From assembly GCA_002688265.1 (NCBI GenBank), contig NZCK01000018.1, positions 1-48,407 of the forward strand: a stretch of 48,407 bases of DNA, in the 5' to 3' direction. A program made the position numbers and the translations under genes. Shown here piece by piece: positions 1-10,166 of the stretch. The stretch comes from an archaeon. Lineage in GTDB: Archaea > Nanobdellota > Nanobdellia > Woesearchaeales > GW2011-AR9. The notes below the pieces were generated by a model. The model was not told the DNA's origin and ran no database searches. It saw only the letters and a list, made by a program, of their open reading frames with translations. Within the stretch, counting starts at the first letter, position 1. Each line of letters starts with the position of its first letter.

Positions 1-1
1 A

Positions 2-3000
2 ATTGATATTGCTCAAGTAAATGTAAGTGGATCTTCTAGGGGGATACATATTGGAAGTACATCTGATGTTACATTAGGTTCTTTAACTTTATTTGAGAAT
101 ACTGCTGATGGGATTAGGTTATCTGGTACTACTAACATTCAAATTGACAGTGGAACAGGTGTTATGAATATTTTTGACAATGGTAAAGGGATTAATTTTC
201 AAGACACAAATGATAGTTTACTTCAATATTCAAATTATTTTACCGAGCATTCTTTGATTTGGAATAATTCAGACAATTTATTCTTTGCAAATTCAAATAA
301 TAATACAATCACTGGATTCACAATCACAAACGCTTCAAGTGCAGGAATTAACATAACTGCAGGTTCAAGTAATAACCTCTTTTACAACAACAACATTTCA
401 GATAATACTATGAATGCTGAAGACAATGAATCTAATTCGTGGAATACTTCTAAATCTAGTGGCTCTAATATCATAGGTGGACCAAATCTTGGTGGAAACT
501 TTTGGAGTGATTATTTTGGAGCTGATACGACTGGAGATGGAATTGGAGATGATGGAATACCTCATAATTCTAGTAATGGAATTAATATTTCAGGTACAGG
601 CGACTTCCTTCCTTTAATTGGTGTAGGTAATGCTAGTTGTAATGCTCTAACTCATGATATTACCTTGAATGGGAATATTTCCGCTGGGGGCGATTGCTTC
701 AATATTGGTGCTCACAATGTTGAATTAGATTGTGCTGGATTCTCAATCAATGGCCCAGGGAGTGGTACAGCCATATTTATCAATGATTTTGATAATACTA
801 CAATTCAGAATTGTGAGATAACTAATTTTAATAGATTCATTTCCTCAACTAAAGCTAACAATAGTATCATTTACAATAACACTTTTTTGAATTTAAGTAA
901 TGTTTCAGGTGACTCATCAAGAGGGATTATTGTCAGTTCATCAACTAATTTAAATATTTCTGGAAACGTTTTCAATGCCACTGTTCATTACCAATTATTT
1001 CCAGCAGTATTACCTTATGTTATAGAATTCAGTGCAATCAACAGTTCTATAATTGAAAATAACACTTTTATTAATAATAATAACACCTTGTTAATAAATA
1101 CTGGTTCTCTAAACAACACAATCCATTCAAACACTTTAAGGAACAATAGTTATGGGCCTATCTTTACTTCAAGTTATAACAACACCATTTACAACAATTA
1201 TTTTAACAATACTTTTGGACCTTCAGATAATCAGAATAATTCTTGGAACACCTCATACACTTGCAATACAACCAACATTTTAGGAGGGGATTGTATTGGT
1301 GGAAATTTCTGGAGTGCTTATGATTATTTTGGAGCTGATACGACTGGAGACGGAATTGGTGATACTCAAATTCCATTCAATTTTTTAAATCAGATAAATG
1401 CAACAGAAGATCTTAGTGTTGCTACAGGAGATTTTTTACCTTTAGTCTCAGTGCAGGTAGCTTGTGGGACAATCACCAAGACTACAACTTTAACTCAAAA
1501 TATTACTGCAGCAGGGGATTGTTTCATAATTACAGCAGACAATATTGTTTTAGACTTTGATGGCTTTGTGATCACAGGTAATGGTTCAGGAATTGGTGTA
1601 AACATCTCTGACCACACTGGGGTGACTGTGCTTGGTGCTACAATAAACAATTTCACTTATGGAGTTTATGTAGATCCATCTAGTGAAATCAATGTATCTA
1701 ATCTTGTTATTGCAAATGCAACATATGGTGTTTTCTTTGATTACACAAATAATTCTAGTGTTGAGTATGTTAATATTTCAGAAACAACTTATGCTATTTT
1801 ATTGAACAATTCATTAAACAATACTATTCTAACAAACAATATCACTTCAAACAATTATGGTCTCTGGCTTGAATCTTCAACTAACAACAATATTTACGAC
1901 AATGTATTTGACAACACTCAAAATGCTCAAGATGATGGATCATTTAACAATTGGAATACTAGTTACCAAGGAAGTACAGCCAATATTATAGGAGGATCAG
2001 CAACAGGGGGTAACTTTTGGAGCGATTACAATGGTATTGATAATGGTTTAGGAGTATATCCTTACAACCAAAGTGCTGATGGGATTGGTGACACGCAAGT
2101 TCCTTATACTCAAAATATTACAGCAGGAGACGCACTTCCATTAATTGCTAATAATGGGTCTGTTGATGTATGTCAAGAGATTACAACTGACACTGTTCTC
2201 ACTTCCAATATCACTTGTGTATCTGGGGATGGAGTAACAGTTTCAGGAGACGACATCACCTTAAATTGTCAAGGATACAGTATTATTGGGGCAGGAACTG
2301 ATGCAGGGATTTTAGTTGAGAATAGGGATGGTATAACAATTAGAAATTGTGATGTCAGCAATTTCTACTATGGGATTAAAGTAACATCTTCAACAAACAC
2401 CAACATTTCTGATGGTAACAGTATTACTGCAAATGATTTCTATGGAATTTATTTATATGGGTCTAATGACACCATTATTGATAGTAATGATGTTACAAAT
2501 GATAATAATGGAGTATACTCAATAAGTTCAAATAATACTCAGTTAACTAATAACACAATAAATCTAAACAAGAAATTTTATGGTTATTATAGTTATAACT
2601 CAGGGAATGCTACAATTTACAACAACACTATGTATAATAATTATCATGGGATATATTTTGTTGGAAGTGACGAAGGCAATATCTCTTCAAATGACATTTT
2701 CATAACAGATGTGTATTCTTTATTTTTGCACAGTGGCAGCGATTCTTCAATAATAAGAGATAACACAATCAGAACAGGAAAACATGGAATATACTCTAAG
2801 AGTAATAGTTCTTCTAATACAATTATTAATAATTCAGTAAGGGATCATTCCTCGACAGGTTTATACTTTAATAATATTGATAACCCCTCAATTGAGTCAA
2901 ATACTGTTGCCAATAATTCACAAAATGTATTGGTTTATTCTACTTCTGGTTCAATTTTAAGTCACAATGTAATAGCTAATGCTTCAACAGGTTTAAACAT

Positions 3001-6000
3001 TAATAATTCAGTTTTAGCAGTTTTAACAAATAATACAATTAATGCAAGTTTAACTCCTGTATTCAATGCTGAAAATGCAACTAGCATCACATTATACAAC
3101 AACACTTTTTATGATAGTGCTTACATTAATGGTAGTGATTCAGCGTATCTTAGTGGCAATAATATGACTGAATTAGCTGAAGTTATGGATTTCAATTTTA
3201 CAAATTCAGACAGTATAACTTTGCTTAGCAACAACCTGGAGTTTGTTTTCATTTCAGATTCTACAACCCTTACAATTCAAAGTAATACTTTGTTAAGAAT
3301 GCAAGTTGAAAAAACAAGCTCTGCTCAAATTATTAGTAACACCTTGAATAACAATGCTAATGTTAGTATTCAGTTATCTGACGTAAACTCTTCTACTTTG
3401 CGTGACAACACTGTAAAAAACAACACAGGTGGAATAAGTTTACTTAATTCCTATTCCAATACAATTTATGATAATTGGTTACAAAGTAATGGTTTTGGGA
3501 TGAATGTTTCTTCATCACAGTCTAACACTGTTTATAACAATTATTTTCAGAACACTGTAAATGTTTATGAGGATATTGCTAACACTTGGTTTATGAGTTA
3601 TTCTTGTTCAACTCCAAATATTGTGGGTGGCCCATGTAAGGGAGGAAATTTTTATTCAGATTATTATGGTCTTGATGATGGTTCTGGTAGCAGAGATGAA
3701 GGAGATGGTATTGGAGATAATCCTGCCTACCATGCAGTGTCAGATTTCAGTAACGATAGTTTTCCTTTGGTTCTTTATGTTGCAAGACAATACTATTCTC
3801 CTAATGATGCAGAAACTCTTGGATTGACCGCTACTGCAAATTTCAGTGGCATATTAGTTGATGAGCAAGTGCTACCAAACACTCTGCAAGTAATCAATTA
3901 CAGTGCCAGCAATACCACTTATGCAGAGTTGACTGGACTTTTAAACCAATCAAATGTAGATGCTTCAAATTTATTTGTACATTACAACCAATATAACCAA
4001 ACTTTTGTGAATACAAGTGGGACAACTGGTTTTGCAAGTGATTATACAATGTATATTTATCATAATAATCAGTTTGATGCAGGGATTTATTTATGCCCAG
4101 AAGCGAGTGACATTAATTCAACCAATAGCACTTGTGATAATAGAATTAATGTTTCGTCATTTCCTACAACAACGAACAAAGGCCAGATTGTTTCGGCAGA
4201 AAGTACTTATTATAAGGTGGAGAATGTAACTAATGCTTCAATGGGGATATCTATTGAATCTACAGATATCTGTGGGGCCAATATAACTCATGATGTAACT
4301 TTAAGTCAAGACACTAATTGTTCTGGAACTGCATTCAGTTTAAACGCTTCAGAAGTGACTATTGATTGTGCAGGATATAGAATTTCAGGAGATGGATCTG
4401 GTTCTGCTTTCAATGTAACAGTGGTAAATGATGTTACAATTCAACATTGTGTGATTAGTGATTTTGCAGAATCAATTGTAATAGATGCTGGTATTAACAT
4501 TAAGCTATACAATATATCTGTTCTTAATGCTAGTTCAACAGGAATACAATCAACTGGATCTAGTGGATCAAATATTACTAATTTCACATCAACAGAGACT
4601 AGTATCTCTGGAATCTCTTTGTCTGGGTCTTCTGGTTCTAACTTTTTTGAATTGGATATCAATAGTTCAAATAATGGAATGATCTTTTTAGAGTCTAGTG
4701 ATAACAATATTTCCAATTCTTATTTTAGGAATAATACGCTAGGTTTGAATTTTTTAGATGTACAATCAGCAGGAAATTTAGTTTATAATAATTATTTCAA
4801 TAACAGTATAAATGTAAATGAAAGTGGTGGTTTAAATTTTTACAATACTACTGTTCAGAATGCCACAAATATTATTGGTGGATCTCAAATCGCTGGGAAC
4901 TTTTGGCATGATTATTCTGGATGGGACATTGATTTAGATGGAATTGGAGAAACCGAAACACCATATGATTCAAATTCAAATATCACTCTTGGCAATGGAG
5001 ATTTCTTCCCATTAACTCCTGTGGGGCAATTAACATGTGGTGAGGTTACAACTAATATTACTATGGGAAAGAATTTAGCAAAAAACAGCACTTGTTTCAA
5101 TGTAACTGCTAGTGATCTCACAATTGATTGTGCGGGATATAGTATTTCAAGAAATGGTGGAGGAGTTATGTTTGGGATAAATGCTGTTAATCAGAATAAT
5201 GTTACTGTTCAACATTGTACTATTTTGAATGCAAGTGGGGGAATTATGTTAGTGAACAACACAAACTCAACGTTATTCAACAACACAATTGAAGACTCCA
5301 TTAATTTTGGAATTTTATTAGTTGATAGTAATCGGATCAATGCTTCTAACAACACAGTTAGTACTTCTGGGACTAGTATTGCTTTAGTAAACCTTAATGA
5401 TTCAACAATTGAGAGAAACATCTTTAATGGATCTAATTATGGGTTAGCAATTACAAGAAGTTATTACAATAATTTTTCCGCCAATTTAATTGAGAACAAC
5501 AGTGAAGCAGGAATTAATAGTACGGACTCTGGGAATAATACTTTTTACAACAATTACATTAACAACAGTTTGAATATTGAAGAGCCTAACGGAACTAATT
5601 TTTACAACACAACTTATTCTTGTTCTGACAATTTTACGAACATTGTTGGTGGTAATTGTAGTGCAGGAAACTTTTGGAGTGATTATTTAGGTAGTGATGC
5701 TGGAAATGGGTCTGGTGTTTTCAACATGACTCCTTGGAATATTTCTGGAGATTATGTTGGTGACGATTTAATTCCTTATAATGCTAGTGGCAACATTACT
5801 GGCAGTGGTGTAGGTGATTATCATCCTCTTTTGAAGACAAGTAGTAGTTCTAGTAGCAGCAGTAGTTCTTCAACAAGTTCCACTAGTAGCACCAGCTCTA
5901 GTTCTTCTTCCTCTGGTGGGGGAGGTGGTGGCGGCGGCAGCTCTAGCACTAGTTCTAGTGGAGGAGATTCCGAAGATGAAACTTGTAGTGAATCTTGGAC

Positions 6001-6649
6001 TTGTACCAGTTGGTCTGATTGTAGTGATAGTATTCAGACTAGAACTTGTTCAGACAATAATGGTTGTGGAACAACAGAAGATAAGCCTGATGAATCTCGC
6101 AGTTGTACAGAAGAAGTTGAAACAACAGCAGACACCACAGACACAAGTGATGCTGATGAAGACACAAGTACAACTCCAATAATTGAATATATTACTGAGC
6201 CAAGTCCGGCTAGGACCTTAGCTCTTTCAGGGTTAGCTCTGCTTGCAGCTTTTGGAACTGTTTATGCTTATTGGGGTTTCATGCATCCGGCTGCTAGATT
6301 ACGTAGACGCTTGAGAGGCACCCACAGAATTTTAGGAGATGCTTCAACTAGCAATTTGAAAGGCCAATATGCGGGTATCTATAAGTTGTACATGAAATTG
6401 TCTGAGAAAAATAAGCAGAATTTTTATGCTAATGTTTCCAAGATTCGTGAACATATTGAAGAGCAGTTAAAGGCTGAGAAAGAGATTGAAATGTTGTTTG
6501 ATAAGTCTCAGTTTGGTGATTTACAATCTCGTAAACAGATTTATATGCAAATTTATGAAGAGTATCAGAAGTTACCAGCTTCCACTCAGGGAGAAGTTTA
6601 TCCTAAGATGGTAGATTTACGAGAGAGATTAGAGAGGGGAGTAGAGTGA
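2..6649 (+). CDS. Giant NosD-like parallel beta-helix surface protein with TSP1-like domain and membrane anchor (5' truncated)
   Basis: The reading frame is open from base 2, so the ATG at 164 in the ORF track is internal and the true start lies outside the window. The visible part (over 2,200 residues) is built of Asn/Ser/Thr-rich right-handed beta-helix (PbH1/NosD-like) repeats. Two modules alternate: a Cys block ending in LDCAGF or IDCAGY (five copies, track residues about 158, 433, 669, 1369, 1625) and a GNFWSDY...DGIGD block (six copies, about 110, 380, 615, 1160, 1577, 1835). Then follow a Ser/Gly linker (about 1892-1935), a thrombospondin-1-like Cys domain (ESWTCTSWSDC, about 1940-1980), one membrane helix (about 2016-2040) and a charged cytoplasmic tail of about 120 residues. 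N-glycosylation sequons are extremely dense. It is probably a cell-surface adhesin or glycan-binding protein; the ligand is unknown. Confidence 0.88.
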   Translation: MDIAQVNVSGSSRGIHIGSTSDVTLGSLTLFENTADGIRLSGTTNIQIDSGTGVMNIFDNGKGINFQDTNDSLLQYSNYFTEHSLIWNNSDNLFFANSNNNTITGFTITNASSAGINITAGSSNNLFYNNNISDNTMNAEDNESNSWNTSKSSGSNIIGGPNLGGNFWSDYFGADTTGDGIGDDGIPHNSSNGINISGTGDFLPLIGVGNASCNALTHDITLNGNISAGGDCFNIGAHNVELDCAGFSINGPGSGTAIFINDFDNTTIQNCEITNFNRFISSTKANNSIIYNNTFLNLSNVSGDSSRGIIVSSSTNLNISGNVFNATVHYQLFPAVLPYVIEFSAINSSIIENNTFINNNNTLLINTGSLNNTIHSNTLRNNSYGPIFTSSYNNTIYNNYFNNTFGPSDNQNNSWNTSYTCNTTNILGGDCIGGNFWSAYDYFGADTTGDGIGDTQIPFNFLNQINATEDLSVATGDFLPLVSVQVACGTITKTTTLTQNITAAGDCFIITADNIVLDFDGFVITGNGSGIGVNISDHTGVTVLGATINNFTYGVYVDPSSEINVSNLVIANATYGVFFDYTNNSSVEYVNISETTYAILLNNSLNNTILTNNITSNNYGLWLESSTNNNIYDNVFDNTQNAQDDGSFNNWNTSYQGSTANIIGGSATGGNFWSDYNGIDNGLGVYPYNQSADGIGDTQVPYTQNITAGDALPLIANNGSVDVCQEITTDTVLTSNITCVSGDGVTVSGDDITLNCQGYSIIGAGTDAGILVENRDGITIRNCDVSNFYYGIKVTSSTNTNISDGNSITANDFYGIYLYGSNDTIIDSNDVTNDNNGVYSISSNNTQLTNNTINLNKKFYGYYSYNSGNATIYNNTMYNNYHGIYFVGSDEGNISSNDIFITDVYSLFLHSGSDSSIIRDNTIRTGKHGIYSKSNSSSNTIINNSVRDHSSTGLYFNNIDNPSIESNTVANNSQNVLVYSTSGSILSHNVIANASTGLNINNSVLAVLTNNTINASLTPVFNAENATSITLYNNTFYDSAYINGSDSAYLSGNNMTELAEVMDFNFTNSDSITLLSNNLEFVFISDSTTLTIQSNTLLRMQVEKTSSAQIISNTLNNNANVSIQLSDVNSSTLRDNTVKNNTGGISLLNSYSNTIYDNWLQSNGFGMNVSSSQSNTVYNNYFQNTVNVYEDIANTWFMSYSCSTPNIVGGPCKGGNFYSDYYGLDDGSGSRDEGDGIGDNPAYHAVSDFSNDSFPLVLYVARQYYSPNDAETLGLTATANFSGILVDEQVLPNTLQVINYSASNTTYAELTGLLNQSNVDASNLFVHYNQYNQTFVNTSGTTGFASDYTMYIYHNNQFDAGIYLCPEASDINSTNSTCDNRINVSSFPTTTNKGQIVSAESTYYKVENVTNASMGISIESTDICGANITHDVTLSQDTNCSGTAFSLNASEVTIDCAGYRISGDGSGSAFNVTVVNDVTIQHCVISDFAESIVIDAGINIKLYNISVLNASSTGIQSTGSSGSNITNFTSTETSISGISLSGSSGSNFFELDINSSNNGMIFLESSDNNISNSYFRNNTLGLNFLDVQSAGNLVYNNYFNNSINVNESGGLNFYNTTVQNATNIIGGSQIAGNFWHDYSGWDIDLDGIGETETPYDSNSNITLGNGDFFPLTPVGQLTCGEVTTNITMGKNLAKNSTCFNVTASDLTIDCAGYSISRNGGGVMFGINAVNQNNVTVQHCTILNASGGIMLVNNTNSTLFNNTIEDSINFGILLVDSNRINASNNTVSTSGTSIALVNLNDSTIERNIFNGSNYGLAITRSYYNNFSANLIENNSEAGINSTDSGNNTFYNNYINNSLNIEEPNGTNFYNTTYSCSDNFTNIVGGNCSAGNFWSDYLGSDAGNGSGVFNMTPWNISGDYVGDDLIPYNASGNITGSGVGDYHPLLKTSSSSSSSSSSSTSSTSSTSSSSSSSGGGGGGGGSSSTSSSGGDSEDETCSESWTCTSWSDCSDSIQTRTCSDNNGCGTTEDKPDESRSCTEEVETTADTTDTSDADEDTSTTPIIEYITEPSPARTLALSGLALLAAFGTVYAYWGFMHPAARLRRRLRGTHRILGDASTSNLKGQYAGIYKLYMKLSEKNKQNFYANVSKIREHIEEQLKAEKEIEMLFDKSQFGDLQSRKQIYMQIYEEYQKLPASTQGEVYPKMVDLRERLERGVE

Positions 6650-7098
6650 AGAGTGAAGTAAAAAAAAAAGTTGGCGCAGGCTTTGGAGTCATGATTCTAA
6701 AAGAAGGAAAGATTTTACTTGGTAAGCGCCACGAAGACCCAGAGAAAGCATCTAGTTTATTAGATGGTGCGGGCACATGGACCATGCCTGGAGGAAAATT
6801 AGATTTTGGAGAATCTTTTGAGGAGGGTGCCAGAAGAGAAACTCTTGAGGAGACTGGAATAAAGGTGAATAATGTTAAGGTTATTTGTGTTAATAATAAC
6901 ATTGTGGAGACCGCTCATTTTGTAACAATTGGCTTGTTCTCGGAAGATTTCGAAGGAGAACCACAAGTTTTAGAACCAGATGAGATTACTAAATGGCAAT
7001 GGTTTGATTTGGATAATCTACCAAGTCCAATGTATTTTCCTAGTGCTAAAGTTCTTAAGAATTACAAAGCTCAAAATTTTTACATTAAAGGAAATTAA
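6646..7098 (+). CDS. NUDIX hydrolase
   Basis: This is a 150-residue NUDIX-fold pyrophosphohydrolase. The Nudix box is complete (GKLDFGESFEEGARRETLEE followed by TGI), matching GX5EX7REUXEEXGU, and is preceded by the typical TWTMPGG strand. Such enzymes remove nucleoside-diphosphate-linked compounds such as ADP-ribose or oxidised nucleotides; the substrate cannot be told from the sequence. The start is GTG at 6646, overlapping the TGA stop of the giant surface gene by 4 nt (GTGA), which suggests translational coupling although the two proteins have no obvious functional link. Length is normal for a stand-alone Nudix protein. Confidence 0.93.
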   Translation: MKSEVKKKVGAGFGVMILKEGKILLGKRHEDPEKASSLLDGAGTWTMPGGKLDFGESFEEGARRETLEETGIKVNNVKVICVNNNIVETAHFVTIGLFSEDFEGEPQVLEPDEITKWQWFDLDNLPSPMYFPSAKVLKNYKAQNFYIKGN

Positions 7099-7167
7099 TT
7101 TTAACTCTTCTTCTTCAATCAAACAAATCAAATAATTAATAAAGCAGTTTTATTTACTTCTAATTGG

Positions 7168-8706
7168 ATGACAAATCTAACTAAAAAAGAAAAGCAGCTT
7201 CTTACAAGGTTCAAAGAGATTGATTCTGAGATTCATACTTTAGGTGGTATTGCAGCTCTTTTAGGGTGGGATAAGCAAACTATTATGCCAAGTAAAGCAA
7301 TTTCTGACCGGGCAGAACAATCAAGTTATCTTTCAAGTAAAATTCATGAAATTTTTGTGAGTAAGGAACTAAAAAATCTTATCACAAGTCTAACAAAGAA
7401 AAACACTCTAACAAAATTGTCAAAAAGGGAACAAACTCTTTTATTACATTTCAAAAAAGAAATCAAGAAATCCAGTAATATTCCTGCTAGTTTTGTTGCA
7501 GAATTTTCTAAATTGTGTAGTAGTTCCTATGATCATTGGATAAAGGCACGAGAGAAGAGGGACTACAAACTTTTCGCACCTTCATTAAACAAACTAATAA
7601 AAATGAAAAAGCAAGAAGTCAATTTCATTAACAAGAAGGGGGATGCTTACAACCTAATAGTTGATGATTTTGAAGAAGGGATGACTAAAGAGATGATTGA
7701 TCCTGTATTTGAAGAGTTACGTAATGGAATAATTGTTTTATTGCAAAAAATAAAGAAGACTAAGAGATATAAAACCCAAAAAAATATTCTAAAAAAGATA
7801 AAATTTCCAGAGAAAGAACAATTGAAGATTAGCAAAGAAATCATTCAAACAATTCTGCAAGAAGATAAGAGGTATTATGTTGCTGAATCAGTTCATCCAT
7901 TTACGACCAGAATTAGTTTTGATGACGTGCGGTTAACAACTGCTGTGAGGAAAGGATTACCTCTATTTTCTTTTACAGGGGCAGCGCACGAAGCCGGGCA
8001 TGCCTTGTATGAATTAGGTATTCATGAAAAACTTAAACACACAGGATTAAGAGACGCACCTAGTTTTGGTTTGCATGAGTCTCAGAGTAGGCTTTGGGAG
8101 AATCAAATTATGCGAGGGGAGGAGTATTGGAAACATTTCTATCCAAAATATCAAAAAACTTTTCCAAAGTTAAAGAAAATCAAATTCCAAGACTTTTTCT
8201 TTGCTATGAATCAAGTCAAACCTTCTTTGATTAGAATAGAATGCGATGAATTAACTTACTGTTTACATGTAATTATCAGGTATGAAATTGAAAAACAAAT
8301 CTTCAATAAGCAAGTTAAAGTTAAAGCTAAAGATCTTAAAACACTTTGGAATAATAAATACCATGAATATTTAGGTGTCACTCCAAAACACGACACTGAA
8401 GGAATTTTGCAGGATGTGCATTGGGTGGAAGGAATGTTTGGTTATTTCCCAACCTATGCTATTGGAACTTTGTATTCAGCTATGTTATTTGATCAGATGC
8501 ATAAAGACATCTCTAATTTAGATCAGCAGTTAAGGCGAGGTAAAGTTGAATCTGTGCGCAAATGGTTAAAGAAACATGTGCATAAATACGGGCGAGAGAT
8601 GACTTCTGAGCAAATTGTGTTTAAAGCGACAGGGAAACATCTATCAGCTAAACCTTTCCTTAAATATTTAGAAAAGAAATATTCTAATTTGTATGGATTA
8701 AAATAA
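7168..8706 (+). CDS. M32 family metallocarboxypeptidase (thermostable carboxypeptidase Taq type)
   Basis: This 512-residue protein is a cytoplasmic zinc carboxypeptidase of peptidase family M32. It carries the zinc motif HEAGH at residues 274-278 (AAHEAGHALYELGI) and the downstream family motif LHESQSRLWEN near residue 304, which supplies the third zinc ligand. The C-terminal GTLYSAMLFDQM region is also typical. Length matches the family (about 500). It probably removes C-terminal residues from peptides in protein turnover. The ATG start follows an A/T-rich TAATAAAG-like promoter by about 28 nt and no Shine-Dalgarno is seen, so the transcript may be leaderless. It is transcribed in the same direction as its neighbours with a 69-nt gap. 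Confidence 0.95.
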   Translation: MTNLTKKEKQLLTRFKEIDSEIHTLGGIAALLGWDKQTIMPSKAISDRAEQSSYLSSKIHEIFVSKELKNLITSLTKKNTLTKLSKREQTLLLHFKKEIKKSSNIPASFVAEFSKLCSSSYDHWIKAREKRDYKLFAPSLNKLIKMKKQEVNFINKKGDAYNLIVDDFEEGMTKEMIDPVFEELRNGIIVLLQKIKKTKRYKTQKNILKKIKFPEKEQLKISKEIIQTILQEDKRYYVAESVHPFTTRISFDDVRLTTAVRKGLPLFSFTGAAHEAGHALYELGIHEKLKHTGLRDAPSFGLHESQSRLWENQIMRGEEYWKHFYPKYQKTFPKLKKIKFQDFFFAMNQVKPSLIRIECDELTYCLHVIIRYEIEKQIFNKQVKVKAKDLKTLWNNKYHEYLGVTPKHDTEGILQDVHWVEGMFGYFPTYAIGTLYSAMLFDQMHKDISNLDQQLRRGKVESVRKWLKKHVHKYGREMTSEQIVFKATGKHLSAKPFLKYLEKKYSNLYGLK

Positions 8707-8838
8707 TTTTTTTTAAAGAGCCAGATATTCTTATAATATTAGGTTTATTAATGGCCAAATGGCAGTTACTTTTATTAGCTAACATGTAATTATCTCTATA
8801 CTAATTTAAAGAAAGAGAATACATGGTGGGTTTGAGTA

Positions 8839-9768
8839 ATGGAAGAGGAGAATATATTTGAAAGATTTCGACATCTTATTTTTTATCACAAATCTCTCTT
8901 TAAGCCATTAATATTTGCAATTTTAGTATATTTAATTATTCCTTTAATCTTTTATTTATTAGAATTCATATATAGTCCTAAATTTAGTTATAATTTTTAT
9001 TCATTTACTTCGTATTCGTTTATTTTATTAGCAATCATATCTATTTTACGTAAAGAAGTATTTTATGAGATTTATGTGCCGGACCAATTGATAAAGAAAT
9101 TTCTATTTGGATTTTTCACTTATATGTCTTTCTTGGCTCATTTTATGTTTAAGTATCGGGTTTCTTTTACTGAAATCAATTATGCTTTTAACATAACTTC
9201 TTCTATGTTTAGTTATCTTTTTGGGATAATATTTTTAGGATTTTTTATTTTCGGTTCTGATTTTTTAAAGAGGAATTTCAAAGAAATATTTTCTGTTCTT
9301 AGTATCTTAAGTTTATACTATGTTCTAACCAGTTTATTATGGTCCAAGTGGATATATTTTTCTAATATTGTTGGAAAAAGTTTATTTTGGGTTTTGTCAT
9401 TATTTGTTTCTGAAGTTAGTATGCTTCCTGAGATAGAAGGCCCGTTGATTATTTTAGAAAATTTCAATGTCTCAATAGGTGCCCCTTGTTCTGGAATTGA
9501 TAGCCTTAGTATTTTTCTTGGAATATTTTTAATTTTAATTTTATATGAGCATCAAAGTTTGAACAAGTGGAGGTTAGCCACAGTTTTTTTAATTGGGTTA
9601 ATTTCTGTACTGGCTTTAAACCTGCTTAGAGTAGCGTCAATAGTTTTGCTTGGAACTATTGCTCCTGAGTTTGCATTAGGAATATTCCATTCTCAGATAG
9701 GTTGGTTGTTCTTCATAATCTTTATTGTGATATTTGTAGAGGCTTTGTATTGGTGGATGGAAGAATAG
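8839..9768 (+). CDS. Exosortase/archaeosortase family membrane protease
   Basis: This 309-residue, very hydrophobic protein has about eight predicted membrane segments. The C-terminal half shows the exosortase/archaeosortase catalytic triad: Cys in GAPCSGIDSL (C217), Arg in NLLRVA (R264) and His in FHSQIGW (H284). Such enzymes recognise C-terminal sorting tails of surface proteins, cleave them and attach the protein to a lipid or other carrier. No neighbour has a clear PGF- or PEF-CTERM tail; candidate substrates with C-terminal helices are the giant beta-helix protein and the S-layer-like protein at 13077, but this is inference. A GGTGGGTTT-like Shine-Dalgarno precedes the ATG. Confidence 0.88.
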   Translation: MEEENIFERFRHLIFYHKSLFKPLIFAILVYLIIPLIFYLLEFIYSPKFSYNFYSFTSYSFILLAIISILRKEVFYEIYVPDQLIKKFLFGFFTYMSFLAHFMFKYRVSFTEINYAFNITSSMFSYLFGIIFLGFFIFGSDFLKRNFKEIFSVLSILSLYYVLTSLLWSKWIYFSNIVGKSLFWVLSLFVSEVSMLPEIEGPLIILENFNVSIGAPCSGIDSLSIFLGIFLILILYEHQSLNKWRLATVFLIGLISVLALNLLRVASIVLLGTIAPEFALGIFHSQIGWLFFIIFIVIFVEALYWWMEE

Positions 9769-9824
9769 ATTACTCTTTTTTTTTCAACAAAATATATTAA
9801 TAAGCATCAAATTCTATATACATT

Positions 9825-10166
9825 ATGTCTAAGAATCTTAAGAAAACAACGTCAGTGCTTGATAATGCTCCTGCATTATCAAAAACAATCAAAGAACTGT
9901 TCATTCTTAGTAAATGTAAAACTAAGGCAGCGTACAGCACCAGGCTTAAGTTTCAGCAGTATAAGTTAGATCTTAAGAAATTAGTAAAGGAATTTGAAGT
10001 GATTATGGAAACACCTATTGTGCTTGTGATTAAAGTTGATGATATTGAATTGACTGCACATAATTTTGGAGAGCTTCTGTTTAGAGGTTGTGACAACCTT
10101 GAATTAATGCAGAAAATTGCAGAGAAAGTTTATCAAATAGGATTAGTAGAGAAAGGAAAAAGATGA
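9825..10166 (+). CDS. Hypothetical protein, coupled to alpha/beta hydrolase
   Basis: I do not recognise this 113-residue soluble protein. It is lysine-rich at the N-terminus, has a probable helical first half and a short beta segment in the middle (TPIVLVIKVDDIEL), and no membrane helix or zinc motif. The reading frame is supported by a TATA-like AATATATTA about 30 nt upstream of the ATG and by the 4-nt ATGA overlap with the following hydrolase gene, which implies a two-gene operon. Composition matches its neighbours. The function is unknown. Confidence 0.75.
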   Translation: MSKNLKKTTSVLDNAPALSKTIKELFILSKCKTKAAYSTRLKFQQYKLDLKKLVKEFEVIMETPIVLVIKVDDIELTAHNFGELLFRGCDNLELMQKIAEKVYQIGLVEKGKR

